Source: Kribbella monticola (GTDB lineage Bacteria; Actinomycetota; Actinomycetes; Propionibacteriales; Kribbellaceae). From it: a DNA stretch of 64,000 nt. This document shows positions 45,496 through 55,176 of this stretch, piece by piece. The stretch lies in contig NZ_QFXK01000034.1 of assembly GCF_003261635.1 (NCBI RefSeq), forward strand, positions 124,001-188,000, read 5' to 3'. The notes under the pieces are model-generated. The model had not been told where the DNA came from. It did no database searches and was given only the letters and a program-made list of their open reading frames with translations. The position numbers and the translations under genes were made by a program. The number at the start of each line of letters is the position of its first letter. The stretch's first letter is position 1.

Positions 45496-48400
45496 GTGCA
45501 GATCGGGATGCTTGGGCCGTTCGAGGTTCGCACCGGCGACGGCGTCCTGGCCGACGTACCGGGTGCGCGGTTGCGGGCGCTTCTCGTCGCGCTCGCGCTC
45601 GAGCCGGGGCGTGTCGTCGGGAAGGCGACGCTCGTCGACTGGATCTGGGGTGAGCACCCGCCGGCCGACGCGTCGAACGCCCTGCAGCGGTTGGCATCCC
45701 GGCTGCGGAAGGTGCTGCCCGGTGGTGCGCTCGAAGGACAGCCGGGCGGTTATCGCCTGACCGTCGAACCCGACGCGGTCGACGCGCTGCGGTTCGAACG
45801 CCTGGTGACGCAGGCCCGCGACGAGGAGGGCCGGCGGCAGGTTCGGTTGTTGCGCGAGGCCCTCACTTTGTGGCGTGGTTCGGCCCTGCAGGACGTCGGG
45901 CTGGAGGACAGTGCGGCGTTCGACGCGGCGGCGACCCGGCTCGAAGCCTTGCGGTTGGCGGCGATGGAGGACCGGTTCGAGGCAGAGGTCAGCCTTGGCC
46001 AGGGCGCTGAACTGATCCCGGAGCTCACCGACGCGGTGACCGCTCATCCCCTGCGGGAACGACTTGCCGCTGCCCTGATGCGTGCTCTGGCGTCAGCAGG
46101 TCGCGACAGCGAAGCGCTGCTCGTCTTCGAACGAATAAGAGAAGCCCTGGCGGACGCACTGGGCGTCGACCCGTCAGCGGAGCTGTCGGCGCTCCATCTC
46201 GCATTGCTGCGAGGGGAGTTGGCGCAGCGGGAGGACAGCGGGAAGAGCAACATCCGTGCAGAGCTGACCAGCTTCGTCGGCCGCGACGCCGACGTGGCGG
46301 TCGTTCGGGAGCTCATCGCAGAACATCGGCTGACCACCGTGATCGGCCCGGGCGGTTCGGGCAAGACCAGGCTGGCCACGGAGACCGCGCGCACGCTGCT
46401 CGACGACTGGCCGGACGGCATCTGGTTGGTGGAACTCGCCGCCAGCAGCGTCGGTGACGATGTGGCGCAGACAGCGCTCAGTGCAGTCGGGCTCCGCGAT
46501 GCGCTTCTCGGTACGACGGACAACGCCGATCCGGTGGAGAGCCTGATCGCCGCCCTCCGCGATCGGGAAGCGCTGCTGATCCTCGACAACTGCGAGCACG
46601 TGATCGAGGCGGCGGCCAGGTTCGCTGATCGGGTACTCGGCGCCTGCCGGCGGCTGCGGATCCTGGCGACCAGCAGGGAGCCACTCGGCATCACCGGTGA
46701 AGCCCTCTGGCTGGTCGAGCCGCTGAGTGTGCCGACCGAAGCGCGTTTCGACGAACTGGCGAACTCGCCTGCGGTGAAGCTGCTGCGCGACCGGGCCGGC
46801 GCAGTACGCAAGGATCTCGGGACCGACGAACTCACCCTCTCGACGATGGTCCGGATCTGTCGCGCGCTCGACGGGATGCCGCTGGCGATCGAGCTCGCCG
46901 CCGCCCGATTGCGCACGATGACCCTCGAACAGCTCGCCAATCGGCTCGATGACCGCTTCCGGCTGCTGACCAGCGGTAGCCGTACTGCGTTGCCACGACA
47001 CCGGACGCTGCGCGCGGTCGTCGACTGGAGCTGGGAACTGCTCACCGATGCCGAGCGCACGGTCCTGCGCCGGTTGTCGGTGTTCTCGGGCGGCGCGAGC
47101 CTGGAGGCGGCGGAGAAGGTCTGCGCCGACGCAACGGGCGGCACGGTTGAGCCGGATCAGGTGCTGGAGTTGCTCAGCTCCCTGGCCGAGAAGTCCCTCC
47201 TGGTGCCTGCGGGCGACGGCGCCCCGCGGTACCGGATGCTCACCACGATCAGGGAGTACGCCGCGGACCGCCTCGCCGAGGCCGGCGAAGCAGACGACAC
47301 CCGCCGGGCGCATCTGGACTACTTCATCGAGCTGACAGAGACGGCCGAACCACATCTCCGCCGCGCAGAGCAACTGGAGTGGGGCGCGACGCTCGAAGCG
47401 GATCACGACAACCTCAGTGCTGCGCTGCGCGGTGCGATAGCGGCCGGCGACGCGCAGTCCGCCATGCGGCTGGCGGCTGCCGCCGGTTGGTACTGGTTCC
47501 TCGGCGGGCGACGTACGGAGGGTCTCGAGCTGCTCATCGCGGCCGCCGACCTCCCGGGCGAGGTAACCGACGAGGTTCGCGCGATGGCGTACGGACTGAT
47601 CGTGCTCTACGTGACGTCCGGGCGCGGTGACGAGCACCTGGGTGCGGAGTGGATTCACAAGGCGTACCGGTTCAGCCAACTCAGCCGGAGCGGGAACCCG
47701 CTGCTGGACTTCGCGGGCCCGCTGGAACGCCTGTTGGAGGAGCCGACGGAAGCAGTGACCGCCTTCGAGTCGCTGCTGGACAGCGCCGATCCCTGGGTCC
47801 GGGCGATCGGGCGCTGGCAGGTCGTCAAGATGCAGCTCATCTTCGGCCGGGGCGAGCGGGAGGTGGAGGTCGAGCTGAAGCAGGCACTCGCCGAGTTCCG
47901 CGCGCTCGGCGAACGGTTCGGCATGTCCTTGGTGCTGGGCGAACTCGCCGGCTGGCTCGCCCTGCGAGGCGACCTCGCCGGAGCCTGCCAGTACTACGAC
48001 CAGGCGGCCGCTGTCCTGACCGAGGTCGGCGCCACCGAAGACGTCATCGAGATGCGGACCCAGCAAGCCTTGCTGTACTGGCTCGACGGCGATCGCGACG
48101 CCGCCGGTGCCACCATCGCCGCGGCCGAGCGGATCGCCGACGGCGTCACCTGGCCGTACGCGTTGGTCAGCCTGGCGCTTGCCAAAGCTGAGCTTGCCCG
48201 CCTGGGTGGAGACGCCGGGGAGGCCCGACGTCAGCTCGGCCTCGCGACCTCACTGCTGGGTGATTCCGCGGAGCAGCCGAACCTCAGCGCGGAACTCCAC
48301 AATCTGCTCGGCTACCTGGCCGACGACATCGAGGAGTCCAGGAACCACCGAGTCGCCGCCTGGCAGTCCGCCTCTGAGGTGGGAGCCGCGCTGGTGATCG

Positions 48401-48645
48401 CCCGGATGGTCGTCGGGGTGGCGGACCTGGCCATCCGCCTCGAGGAGTTCGAGCAGGCGGCGCGCCTGCTGGCGGCCAGTGTCGCGGTCCGCGGGCTTCC
48501 GGATCGCTCCCATCCGGACGCGGCCCGGATCGAGCGTGACGCCCGCGGCCGGCTCGGCGACGAGCGATTCGCCGAGCTGACCGAGGAAGGGGCAGCGGCG
48601 GGCTGGTCCGAGCTGGTCGAGACCACGCTGGGGACCGGTTCCTGA
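45496..48645 (+). CDS. BTAD/SARP-type STAND regulator
   Basis: 1049 residues. A winged-helix trans_reg_C domain (~1-90; MQIGMLGPFEVRTGD), a BTAD domain (~95-240), a STAND/NB-ARC ATPase with Walker A IGPGGSGKTR (~281-290) and Walker B-like LLILDNCEH, then TPR-like helices to the C-terminus. AfsR-like pathway activators of this architecture control secondary metabolism or local operons. GTG start at 45496. Convergent (2-bp gap) with the DUF4097-exporter operon, which may be a target. Confidence 0.92.
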   Translation: MQIGMLGPFEVRTGDGVLADVPGARLRALLVALALEPGRVVGKATLVDWIWGEHPPADASNALQRLASRLRKVLPGGALEGQPGGYRLTVEPDAVDALRFERLVTQARDEEGRRQVRLLREALTLWRGSALQDVGLEDSAAFDAAATRLEALRLAAMEDRFEAEVSLGQGAELIPELTDAVTAHPLRERLAAALMRALASAGRDSEALLVFERIREALADALGVDPSAELSALHLALLRGELAQREDSGKSNIRAELTSFVGRDADVAVVRELIAEHRLTTVIGPGGSGKTRLATETARTLLDDWPDGIWLVELAASSVGDDVAQTALSAVGLRDALLGTTDNADPVESLIAALRDREALLILDNCEHVIEAAARFADRVLGACRRLRILATSREPLGITGEALWLVEPLSVPTEARFDELANSPAVKLLRDRAGAVRKDLGTDELTLSTMVRICRALDGMPLAIELAAARLRTMTLEQLANRLDDRFRLLTSGSRTALPRHRTLRAVVDWSWELLTDAERTVLRRLSVFSGGASLEAAEKVCADATGGTVEPDQVLELLSSLAEKSLLVPAGDGAPRYRMLTTIREYAADRLAEAGEADDTRRAHLDYFIELTETAEPHLRRAEQLEWGATLEADHDNLSAALRGAIAAGDAQSAMRLAAAAGWYWFLGGRRTEGLELLIAAADLPGEVTDEVRAMAYGLIVLYVTSGRGDEHLGAEWIHKAYRFSQLSRSGNPLLDFAGPLERLLEEPTEAVTAFESLLDSADPWVRAIGRWQVVKMQLIFGRGEREVEVELKQALAEFRALGERFGMSLVLGELAGWLALRGDLAGACQYYDQAAAVLTEVGATEDVIEMRTQQALLYWLDGDRDAAGATIAAAERIADGVTWPYALVSLALAKAELARLGGDAGEARRQLGLATSLLGDSAEQPNLSAELHNLLGYLADDIEESRNHRVAAWQSASEVGAALVIARMVVGVADLAIRLEEFEQAARLLAASVAVRGLPDRSHPDAARIERDARGRLGDERFAELTEEGAAAGWSELVETTLGTGS

Positions 48646-48647
48646 GG

Positions 48648-49475
48648 TCACCCAGCGGCACGTCGTACGACGATGTCGCCGTGCCGCGTGCGGGCGTGGA
48701 TGGTGACCACGTCGTCTGAAGCGTTCGTGGCCGGCAAACAGTTGCGCACCCGGCCTCGTTTGCTGTCGGCATCCACTACGGCATTGCTGCCCTCGCGGAT
48801 GCCGACCTCGATGTTCCCCGAGCTGTTCGACAGCGTTGCCTCCCCACCGGCCAGCCGGCCGATCCGGATGGCACCGTTGGCCGTCCGGGCGATGACGTTC
48901 GCGTCGGCGCGGTCGATGTCGAAACCGCCGTTGGCGCTGCTGAGATCGAGATCGGCCGAGGCGTGGCCGATCCAGGTCTGTCCACCCGAGTTCGAGAGTT
49001 TGACCGCGCCCTCGACCTCGCCGATCCGTACGGCGACCACGCTGCCCTCGATGCCGGCGTCCCCCGCGATGTGCCCGATCGTGAGCTCACCGACCGCGAC
49101 ATTCGCTTGCAATCCGGTGATGCGATCGAGCTGAACCTGGCCCTTGGCCGTGTGGAGTTCGAAGTCGCCCAAGGAGCCGTCGGCACGAACGCTCGAGTGG
49201 GCCGTGTACGCGATCAGGCTGGAGCCGGCCGGCAGTTCGATCGTGATGGCGATCGAACCGTCCTGGTGGCCGGACGCGGTCGTCTTGACCTTGAGCCGGC
49301 CGGCTTCGAAGTCGACCTTGGTCCGGTCGGCCACCTTGATGTGGGCGGGGTCGAACTTGTCGATCGGTTCGACCAGCACCACCGTGTCGGTCCGGTCGCC
49401 GGCGCTCACCCGCACGTGAGCACCGGCGACCTGGACGACGGCGACGATCGGTTCTGGCGTCGCGAAGGTCGGCAT
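48648..49475 (-). CDS. DUF4097 beta-helix-like protein
   Basis: 275 residues. Repeated short beta strands (GELTIGHIAGDA, GAVKLSNSGG, NGAIRIGRLAGG) fit the DUF4097 adhesin-like fold. No signal peptide. It directly follows (1 bp) the ABC exporter permease, an arrangement common in actinobacteria; function unknown. Confidence 0.85.
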   Translation of the reverse strand: MPTFATPEPIVAVVQVAGAHVRVSAGDRTDTVVLVEPIDKFDPAHIKVADRTKVDFEAGRLKVKTTASGHQDGSIAITIELPAGSSLIAYTAHSSVRADGSLGDFELHTAKGQVQLDRITGLQANVAVGELTIGHIAGDAGIEGSVVAVRIGEVEGAVKLSNSGGQTWIGHASADLDLSSANGGFDIDRADANVIARTANGAIRIGRLAGGEATLSNSSGNIEVGIREGSNAVVDADSKRGRVRNCLPATNASDDVVTIHARTRHGDIVVRRAAG

Positions 49476-49476
49476 G

Positions 49477-50238
49477 TCAGCTGATCTTGCGGCGGTAGCT
49501 GCTCATCGCGAACACGTACCCGAGAACGAGGATGCCGAGGCACCAGGCGAGCGCGATCCAGATGTCGTTGCCGACCGGCCGCTGGGCGAAGAGATCCTGG
49601 ATCGTGTTGACGATCGACGTGACGGGCTGGTGTTCGGCGAAGTACCGGACGGCACTCGGCATCGTGTTGGTGGGGACGAAGGCCGAACTGATGAAGGGCA
49701 GGAAGATCAACGGGTACGAGAAGCCGGCCGCGCCGTCCACGGACTTGGCCGACAGGCCCGCGAGGACCGCGACCCAGGTGAGGGCCAGGGTGAACAAGGC
49801 CAGGATGCCCGCGACGGCGAGCCAGGCCAGCACACCTGCCGAAGTACGGAATCCCATCAGCAGGCCGACCGCGACGATGATCACCACCGTGAGCGCGTTG
49901 GCGACCAGTGAGGTCAGCACATGGGCCCACAGCACGGACGAGCGGGCGATCGGCATCGAGTGGAACCGCTCGAAGATGCCACCCTTCAGGTCGGTGAACA
50001 ACCGGACCGCGGTGTAGGCGATCCCGGACGCGATCGCGATCAGCATGATGCCGGGGAGGAGGTAGTTGACGTACTTGTCGGTCCCGGTCTGGATGGCGCC
50101 GCCGAGCACGTAGACGAACAGCAGCATCATCGCGATCGGGGTGATCGCGGTGGTGATGATCGTGTCGGCGCTGCGCAGGATGTGCCGCATCGAACGGCCC
50201 AGCAGGACCGAGGTGTCGGTGAAGAAGTGGCTGCTCAT
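49477..50238 (-). CDS. ABC-2 type exporter permease (DrrB-like)
   Basis: 253 residues, six TM helices. FFTDTSVLLGRSMRHIL and the GGIFERFHSMPIARSSVLWA loop match DrrB-type permeases that export drugs or lipids. Start overlaps the ATPase stop (4 bp), so both form one transporter. Confidence 0.92.
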   Translation of the reverse strand: MSSHFFTDTSVLLGRSMRHILRSADTIITTAITPIAMMLLFVYVLGGAIQTGTDKYVNYLLPGIMLIAIASGIAYTAVRLFTDLKGGIFERFHSMPIARSSVLWAHVLTSLVANALTVVIIVAVGLLMGFRTSAGVLAWLAVAGILALFTLALTWVAVLAGLSAKSVDGAAGFSYPLIFLPFISSAFVPTNTMPSAVRYFAEHQPVTSIVNTIQDLFAQRPVGNDIWIALAWCLGILVLGYVFAMSSYRRKIS

Positions 50239-51029
50239 GACTCGTCCTTGCCGTTGTTCCCCACCAGGGTGAGGAAGATGTCTTCCAGGGTCGGCTGCTT
50301 CTCGACGTACTCGACCTTCGCCGGCGGCAGCAGCTTCTTCAGCTCGGCCAGGGTGCCGTTCGCGATGATCCGGCCCTGGTGCAGGACCGCGATCCGGTCG
50401 GCGAGCTGCTCGGCCTCGTCGAGGTACTGGGTGGTCAGCAGAACGGTGGTGCCCTGCTCGGCGAGCTCCTTGACCACCTTCCAGACGTCGATCCGGGCCT
50501 CGGGGTCGAGCCCCGTCGTCGGCTCGTCGAGGAAGATCACCTTCGGCTGCCCGATCAGGCTCATCGCGATGTCCAGCCGCCGGCGCATGCCGCCGGAGTA
50601 CGTCGAGACCTTCCGCGACCCCGCGTCGGTGAGATTGAAGCGGGCGAGCAGTTCGTCGGCCACCTGGCCGGGAGCCTTCAGATGCCGCAGCTTGGCCACC
50701 AGTACCAGGTTCTCCCGGCCGGTGAGGATCTCGTCGACCGCGGCGAACTGGCCGGTCAGGCTGACCGACTCCCGCACCCGGACCGGCTCCGCCGTGACGT
50801 CGAACCCCTCGACGGTCGCGGTACCGGCGTCCGGCCTCAGCAGCGTCGACAGGATCCGCACGATCGTGGTCTTCCCGGCCCCGTTCGACCCGAGCAGGGC
50901 GAAGATGCTGCCGGGCGCCACCTCGAAGTCGACGCCCTTGAGGACGTGCAACTCCTTGTAGGACTTCTCTATCCCCTGCAACCGAATCGCAGGTTCGCGG
51001 TGCAGTTCCGCATCAGCTGTACTTGTCAT
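50235..51029 (-). CDS. ABC exporter ATPase (DrrA-like)
   Basis: 264 residues. Walker A LLGSNGAGKTTIVRI, signature YSGGMRRRLDIA, Walker B IFLDEPTTGLD and a C-terminal segment QPTLEDIFL as in DrrA. Energises the adjacent permease. The ATG at 51029 is chosen; an upstream ATG at 51080 adds a poor N-terminus. Confidence 0.94.
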   Translation of the reverse strand: MTSTADAELHREPAIRLQGIEKSYKELHVLKGVDFEVAPGSIFALLGSNGAGKTTIVRILSTLLRPDAGTATVEGFDVTAEPVRVRESVSLTGQFAAVDEILTGRENLVLVAKLRHLKAPGQVADELLARFNLTDAGSRKVSTYSGGMRRRLDIAMSLIGQPKVIFLDEPTTGLDPEARIDVWKVVKELAEQGTTVLLTTQYLDEAEQLADRIAVLHQGRIIANGTLAELKKLLPPAKVEYVEKQPTLEDIFLTLVGNNGKDES

Positions 51030-51122
51030 GCGACCAGCCTCACCGCCGCCCCTGACACACCCCCGCCACGCCCCTGACACGGCGCCCTCCCCGACGACAG
51101 CGGGCTGTGCTGCTCCAGGCGG

Positions 51123-51872
51123 TCAGGTGATTGTCGGCTGAACGATGAGAGTGAAGTCGTCGGCCGTGGCGAGGGCGCCGGCGTCGCCTTCGATCCGAAC
51201 GATGCCGAGGCCGGCTTCCTCGCACATCTCCCGGGCTAACGTCTGGGTGTGCCAATGGAGGACCCAGTCGCGGTCCGCGTATTCGACGGCACCGTCGGGG
51301 CTCCGTCGCTCATAACGGACGGTGGTGGTTCGAGTCCTGGCGACTTGATCGTAGGTCTCGGACAGCGGCGTGTAGACCAGCGTCGCGCCGTCCTCGTCAA
51401 CCGTCTCGCGTGCGCCGCCGAGCTCGTCTTCGGGAGTTGGTCCGGGGATCCACAGCGGGATCATCGCGTGACCGTCGGGGGTCAAATGCTCTCGAATGGC
51501 CCGGAGCGCCCGTCGGGCGGTCTCGTCATCGGGCAACAGGTTGAAGGTCGGCCCGGCCAGGTAGATCGAGCGATACCGCCGCGGCAGGCTCAACTCCTCC
51601 ATCCGCTGGTGATACAGCGTCACCTCGACGCCCAATGCAGCGGCATTCACGCGACACCGCTCCAGCATGTCGGCAGACGAATCCACCCCTTCGACGTCAA
51701 GCCCTGCCTGCCGCAACGACAACAGCGGCTCGCCGTCTCCACAGCCGATCTCAAGCCCTGGTTCACCAACGGCAACCACAAAATCGGCGTACGGCCCGGG
51801 CTCGAAGCTGGTCGACTTCAGCTTGGAATACGCATCGACGACTATCCCCGTGTAGAACTCAGCAGCATCCAT
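51123..51872 (-). CDS. Class I SAM-dependent methyltransferase
   Basis: 249 residues. Motif I GLEIGCGDGEPLL (~40-52) and EGVDSSADMLERC acidic strand identify a Methyltransf_25-like SAM fold; IYLAGPTFNLLPDD is the post-motif substrate region. Target unknown. Confidence 0.88.
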   Translation of the reverse strand: MDAAEFYTGIVVDAYSKLKSTSFEPGPYADFVVAVGEPGLEIGCGDGEPLLSLRQAGLDVEGVDSSADMLERCRVNAAALGVEVTLYHQRMEELSLPRRYRSIYLAGPTFNLLPDDETARRALRAIREHLTPDGHAMIPLWIPGPTPEDELGGARETVDEDGATLVYTPLSETYDQVARTRTTTVRYERRSPDGAVEYADRDWVLHWHTQTLAREMCEEAGLGIVRIEGDAGALATADDFTLIVQPTIT

Positions 51873-51931
51873 TGCCCCGCAGCCTAAAGCTCCCCCGAAC
51901 CAACGGACAACCGACTTCTCATCTGCATGCC

Positions 51932-52318
51932 TCAGGCAACAAATGGCGGCAACTCAGCCAGCCGCAACACGCTTGCCGGCGGAAAGTCCGGCCAGAAGTC
52001 GAGCACCGCTTGGTCCAGGTTGCGCAGATGCTTGTCGACAAAGCGCTGAGTACTGCGCAACACCCGGATCGCCGTGGCGGCATCGATCGACCCGTCCTCG
52101 ATCGCGTCGGCGAACTCGTCCAGATCAAGCATCTCGTACCGAAAACTCCCCGGCGGCACCACGATGTCCACCTTGAGATCACGAACCACCACCTGGTTCG
52201 GCTCCGGCTCCTCCACCTCGACCAGATCGACGTACCAGCCACCCTCGAGGGCACCGATCAAGGGCCGGGCCCCACGCAGTACTAGCTGGGTTCGGTTGCG
52301 AAGACTCCTTGGAGCCAA
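51932..52318 (-). CDS. DUF402-like protein (short)
   Basis: 128 residues. GWYVDLVEVEEPEPNQVVVRDLKVDIVVP and YEMLDLDEFADAIEDG match the DUF402/Ntdp-like beta barrel with its conserved DLxxD acidic positions. The start is uncertain: TTG at 52318 overlaps the hydrolase gene by 37 bp. Compared with full DUF402 proteins it lacks ~40 N-terminal residues, so it may be truncated. Confidence 0.68.
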   Translation of the reverse strand: MAPRSLRNRTQLVLRGARPLIGALEGGWYVDLVEVEEPEPNQVVVRDLKVDIVVPPGSFRYEMLDLDEFADAIEDGSIDAATAIRVLRSTQRFVDKHLRNLDQAVLDFWPDFPPASVLRLAELPPFVA

Positions 52319-53271
52319 CTCAAGATCGTCTCCAGCGCCTCCGGATCGAGCCTGGTGCCCTCCGCGTTGTAGCCGTTCCCCGGAGACGCCACCACCTCTT
52401 CGGGAGTGCGGGTGTCCTCCTTGAAGACATGGTTCGCGGTGGGCGGGAAGGCAAACGTCACATTCGCCATCCCCGCGGCCGCCGCCTGCAGCGGATCCCC
52501 ATCGGCATGAGCGTCGACCTGCAGATCGTTGCCGCCGATCAGCACGAGAGTCGGAATCTCCACCTCCGGCAAACGATCGACAGCAGACTCAGCCCACAGC
52601 TCCCGGGCAAGCGGAAGGTTCGCAGGCGTCTCGAAACTGGCGAGCACCATCCGCACACTCTCGGGGAGCCGCGGATCAGGATCCATCGGCAGCCCCGCCT
52701 CATAGCGCTCGGTCGCCTCCCGTACCGCGGGCATGAGCTCCTCGCCACCAGGAATCTGCGACGCCTGCATCGCAAGCTGCGTCAACAGCAGCTCCCCGAC
52801 CGGTCTCCCCGGCGGCGCGGCAAGCACGATCCCAGCAAACGGCACATCCTGCACGCTGGTCGCGTAGTGCAGCACGTGCAACGTCCCCTCACTATTGCCG
52901 AGGCCAACAATGCTCGACGCATCGACACCCTCATCAGCAGCCAGTACGCCGACAGCCGCCACCAGCTCGTCGAGATGCGACCCCATACTCAACCGCCCGA
53001 CCAGCTTCGGCACGTTCTCCATCGCATGCGGCCCGGACGCCCGCTTGTCGTACCGCAACGAAGCAATCCCCGCCTCAGCAAACGCCTCCGCGAACAACCG
53101 CCCCGATCCATTACTCCCAGCCAACAACGGCGAACACCAGTCCCGATCAGTAGGCCCACTCCCAGCCACCATCACCACCGCCGGAAACGGTCCATCCCCT
53201 TCGGGCCGAACGAGACTGCCGTACATCGCAATCCCGTCCAGCTCCCAGCTCACCTCAACAGAAGACGCCAT
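52282..53271 (-). CDS. Alpha/beta hydrolase
   Basis: 329 residues. Oxyanion region VVMVAGSGPTDRDW, nucleophile elbow GLGNSEGT (Ser) and a late ANHVFKED (His) indicate an alpha/beta hydrolase of the dienelactone/dipeptidyl-peptidase-like class. ATG at 53271 chosen; five more residues are possible. Divergent from the AAA-kinase-like gene by ~20 bp. Confidence 0.86.
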   Translation of the reverse strand: MASSVEVSWELDGIAMYGSLVRPEGDGPFPAVVMVAGSGPTDRDWCSPLLAGSNGSGRLFAEAFAEAGIASLRYDKRASGPHAMENVPKLVGRLSMGSHLDELVAAVGVLAADEGVDASSIVGLGNSEGTLHVLHYATSVQDVPFAGIVLAAPPGRPVGELLLTQLAMQASQIPGGEELMPAVREATERYEAGLPMDPDPRLPESVRMVLASFETPANLPLARELWAESAVDRLPEVEIPTLVLIGGNDLQVDAHADGDPLQAAAAGMANVTFAFPPTANHVFKEDTRTPEEVVASPGNGYNAEGTRLDPEALETILSWLQGVFATEPS

Positions 53272-53292
53272 ACGCCATTCGAACACATAGCT

Positions 53293-53796
53293 ATGCTGGG
53301 CGCCGTGGCGAGGCGAAATTACCTGGTCGAAGGCGGCTCAGGCACCGGCAAGAGTTCCGTCTGCCGCGAACTCCGACGGCGCGGCTACAAAGCCATCGAC
53401 GGCGACAACGAACTCGCCTACCGAGGCGACCCCGAAACCGGCCTGCCGACCAACGCTCCCGGCCGCCACGAACTGCACATCTGGAACGTCGCGAAGGTCC
53501 GCGAAATAGCAGCAGACCAAACAGAAGATCTCGCCTTCTTCTGCGGCGGTTCCCGAAACTTCCCCAAATTCCTGGACGTCTTCGACAAAGTGTTCGTACT
53601 CGACGTCGACACCGAAACCCTCAAACACCGACTGACGAGCCGCGCCCCCGCAGACTGGGGCGGCACCGCCGAGGAAAAAGCAAAGATCCTCCACCTCCAC
53701 ACCACCAAAGAAGACATCCCCGAGGGCCAGGTCATCAACACCAACCGCCCCCTCCCCGAAGTCGTAGACGCCATCCTCCAGTCCCTCGACCCTTAG
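53293..53796 (+). CDS. P-loop kinase-like protein
   Basis: 167 residues. Walker A VEGGSGTGKSSVC (~12-24), then IDGDNELAY and an LDVDTETLKHRL segment resemble shikimate/adenylate-type kinases or nucleoside kinases. No clear substrate motif. Starts a few bases from the divergent hydrolase gene. Confidence 0.82.
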   Translation: MLGAVARRNYLVEGGSGTGKSSVCRELRRRGYKAIDGDNELAYRGDPETGLPTNAPGRHELHIWNVAKVREIAADQTEDLAFFCGGSRNFPKFLDVFDKVFVLDVDTETLKHRLTSRAPADWGGTAEEKAKILHLHTTKEDIPEGQVINTNRPLPEVVDAILQSLDP

Positions 53797-53815
53797 CCCC
53801 GGCCTCTCCGGCCGA

Positions 53816-54169
53816 TCACTCATACATGGTCGCGCCCTTCAGCGCATCGTTCACCACATCCCACCCATTGCCGGGAGCAACTAGTCCGCGGCCGGAGGAG
53901 TAGCCACCCACATCAGAGAGCCAAGCAGCAAAGGCTTCGAGGTACTCGTGTGTCTCCGAGTTGGCCCACGGCACCCCCGACGCCGCTTCGGTCGCAAGCT
54001 CCCTTGCAGTGGCAATGACGCGATCCCGTCCGTCAGCCAACGACGCCGACGGACAGCCTCCCGCCCCGCACTCCTCGTCAACATCAGCGTCCCCGTGCTC
54101 GAACTCGTAGTGAAAACACACGTAGTGCATTCGCTCGAAAACCTCGAACTGCTGCCTACTGATCCGCAC
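53816..54169 (-). CDS. Hypothetical protein (117 aa)
   Basis: Not recognised. 117 residues, Glu/Asp-rich with clustered Cys (YVCFHYEF, EECGAGGC) near the N-terminus, Trp-rich middle (VPWANSETHEY, FAAWLSD) and GNGWDVVNDAL. No signal peptide. Convergent with the kinase-like gene. Confidence 0.6.
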   Translation of the reverse strand: MRISRQQFEVFERMHYVCFHYEFEHGDADVDEECGAGGCPSASLADGRDRVIATARELATEAASGVPWANSETHEYLEAFAAWLSDVGGYSSGRGLVAPGNGWDVVNDALKGATMYE

Positions 54170-54255
54170 CGGCGTTCACATCGCCGACATACCAAATCCG
54201 CCACGCCGCCACCTTCCCACCCAAAACCCCAAACCAGACCACGCGGCACACCGGC

Positions 54256-54285
54256 GGCCGGTCTCCCCGAGTGGGATGACCGGCC
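54256..54285. terminator. GGCCGGTC hairpin, copy 1
   Basis: GGCCGGTC (54256-54263) pairs with GACCGGCC (54278-54285) around TCCCCGAGTGGGAT, which itself can pair. Nearly the same hairpin occurs at 55134-55162. It lies 90 bp past the end of the YCII-like gene on the minus strand. Confidence 0.6.
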
Positions 54286-54376
54286 TCAGCACCTGGCTCG
54301 TTCGGTACAGATGGGCCAGTGCCTCGCCGCACAAGGCCAGCCGTCCACGGACGGGCACTGCGGCACCAACGTGATC

Positions 54377-54736
54377 TCAGTCGACCAACTCCGGGTCGAA
54401 CATGAACTTGCGGACGTCTTGCGCACACCGGCAGGCAACCGCGATCTTGCCCGCCCACTCCAGCGCAGCCTCCCGAGTCGGTACGTCGACGATCAACACA
54501 CCGCCGATGACCTCCTTGCTCTCCGGGTACGGCCCGTCGATGACCGTCCCGTCAACGGCCACCACGGCAGCCTCCACGTCACCGTCGTCATAACTCAGCC
54601 CACCGGCAAAGACGAACACCCCAGCATCCTTGGCCTCCTGACACACCGCGTGCGCAGCCTTACCCACCTCACCCCAGTCCTCCCCCGGGATGTGGTCCAT
54701 CGCGCCCTTCTCGAACGAGATCAGGTACTTCGGCAT
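54377..54736 (-). CDS. YCII-related (DGPF-domain) protein
   Basis: 119 residues. MPKYLISFEKGAMDHIPGEDW opens the YCII fold; VDGTVIDGPYPESKEVIGGV contains the DGPx motif that names the group. Members are often linked to sigma-factor or small-molecule functions, but no partner is adjacent. Start at ATG 54736; ATG 54751 adds five residues. Confidence 0.85.
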   Translation of the reverse strand: MPKYLISFEKGAMDHIPGEDWGEVGKAAHAVCQEAKDAGVFVFAGGLSYDDGDVEAAVVAVDGTVIDGPYPESKEVIGGVLIVDVPTREAALEWAGKIAVACRCAQDVRKFMFDPELVD

Positions 54737-55133
54737 CTCACCACTCCTCATCCCAGCAGCCTTCCTCCGGCCACTCTCACCATTGCTACGAACACCCCAC
54801 ACCAAATCCGACAGGCTCCCGACAAAATTCTCACGCCCGCCGCTCCACACCCCACGCCGCCGCCCTCCACACCCGACCCACGAGCACCCTCCCCTGAGGT
54901 GAGCGGCCGCCCCTCGACCGAATGCCTGAACGAGCGGCCGACCTCGCTCGAATGGCAGGCATTGTCGAACGTCTGACGATGACGGTCCGGGGGTCGTCCG
55001 GCAGCAAGTAAGCCGCCGCCTGGGCACGAGCCGCGACGGAGGAGCGGCGGACCGGGTGGGTGGGAGCGTCCGGAGTGTGAGCGACGCAGGAGCGAGCACG
55101 CAGGCGCGTGGGCTACACGTAGTACAAGCAGCA
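54737..55133. other. Gene-free stretch before tRNA-Ala
   Basis: About 400 bp with no gene. It holds a long stem: AATGCCTG (54921-54928) with CAGGCATT (54956-54963), and CGAGCG (54931-54936) with CGCTCG (54945-54950) inside it. Otherwise featureless GC-rich sequence. Confidence 0.5.
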
Positions 55134-55162
55134 GGCCGGTCTCCCGAGGTGGGTGACCGGCC
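55134..55162 (-). terminator. GGCCGGTC hairpin, copy 2, downstream of tRNA-Ala
   Basis: GGCCGGTC (55134-55141) pairs with GACCGGCC (55155-55162) around CCCGAGGTGGGT. It begins 15 bases past the tRNA 3' end and is likely the tRNA terminator. Confidence 0.65.
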
Positions 55163-55176
55163 TGTTTGCTGTGCGG

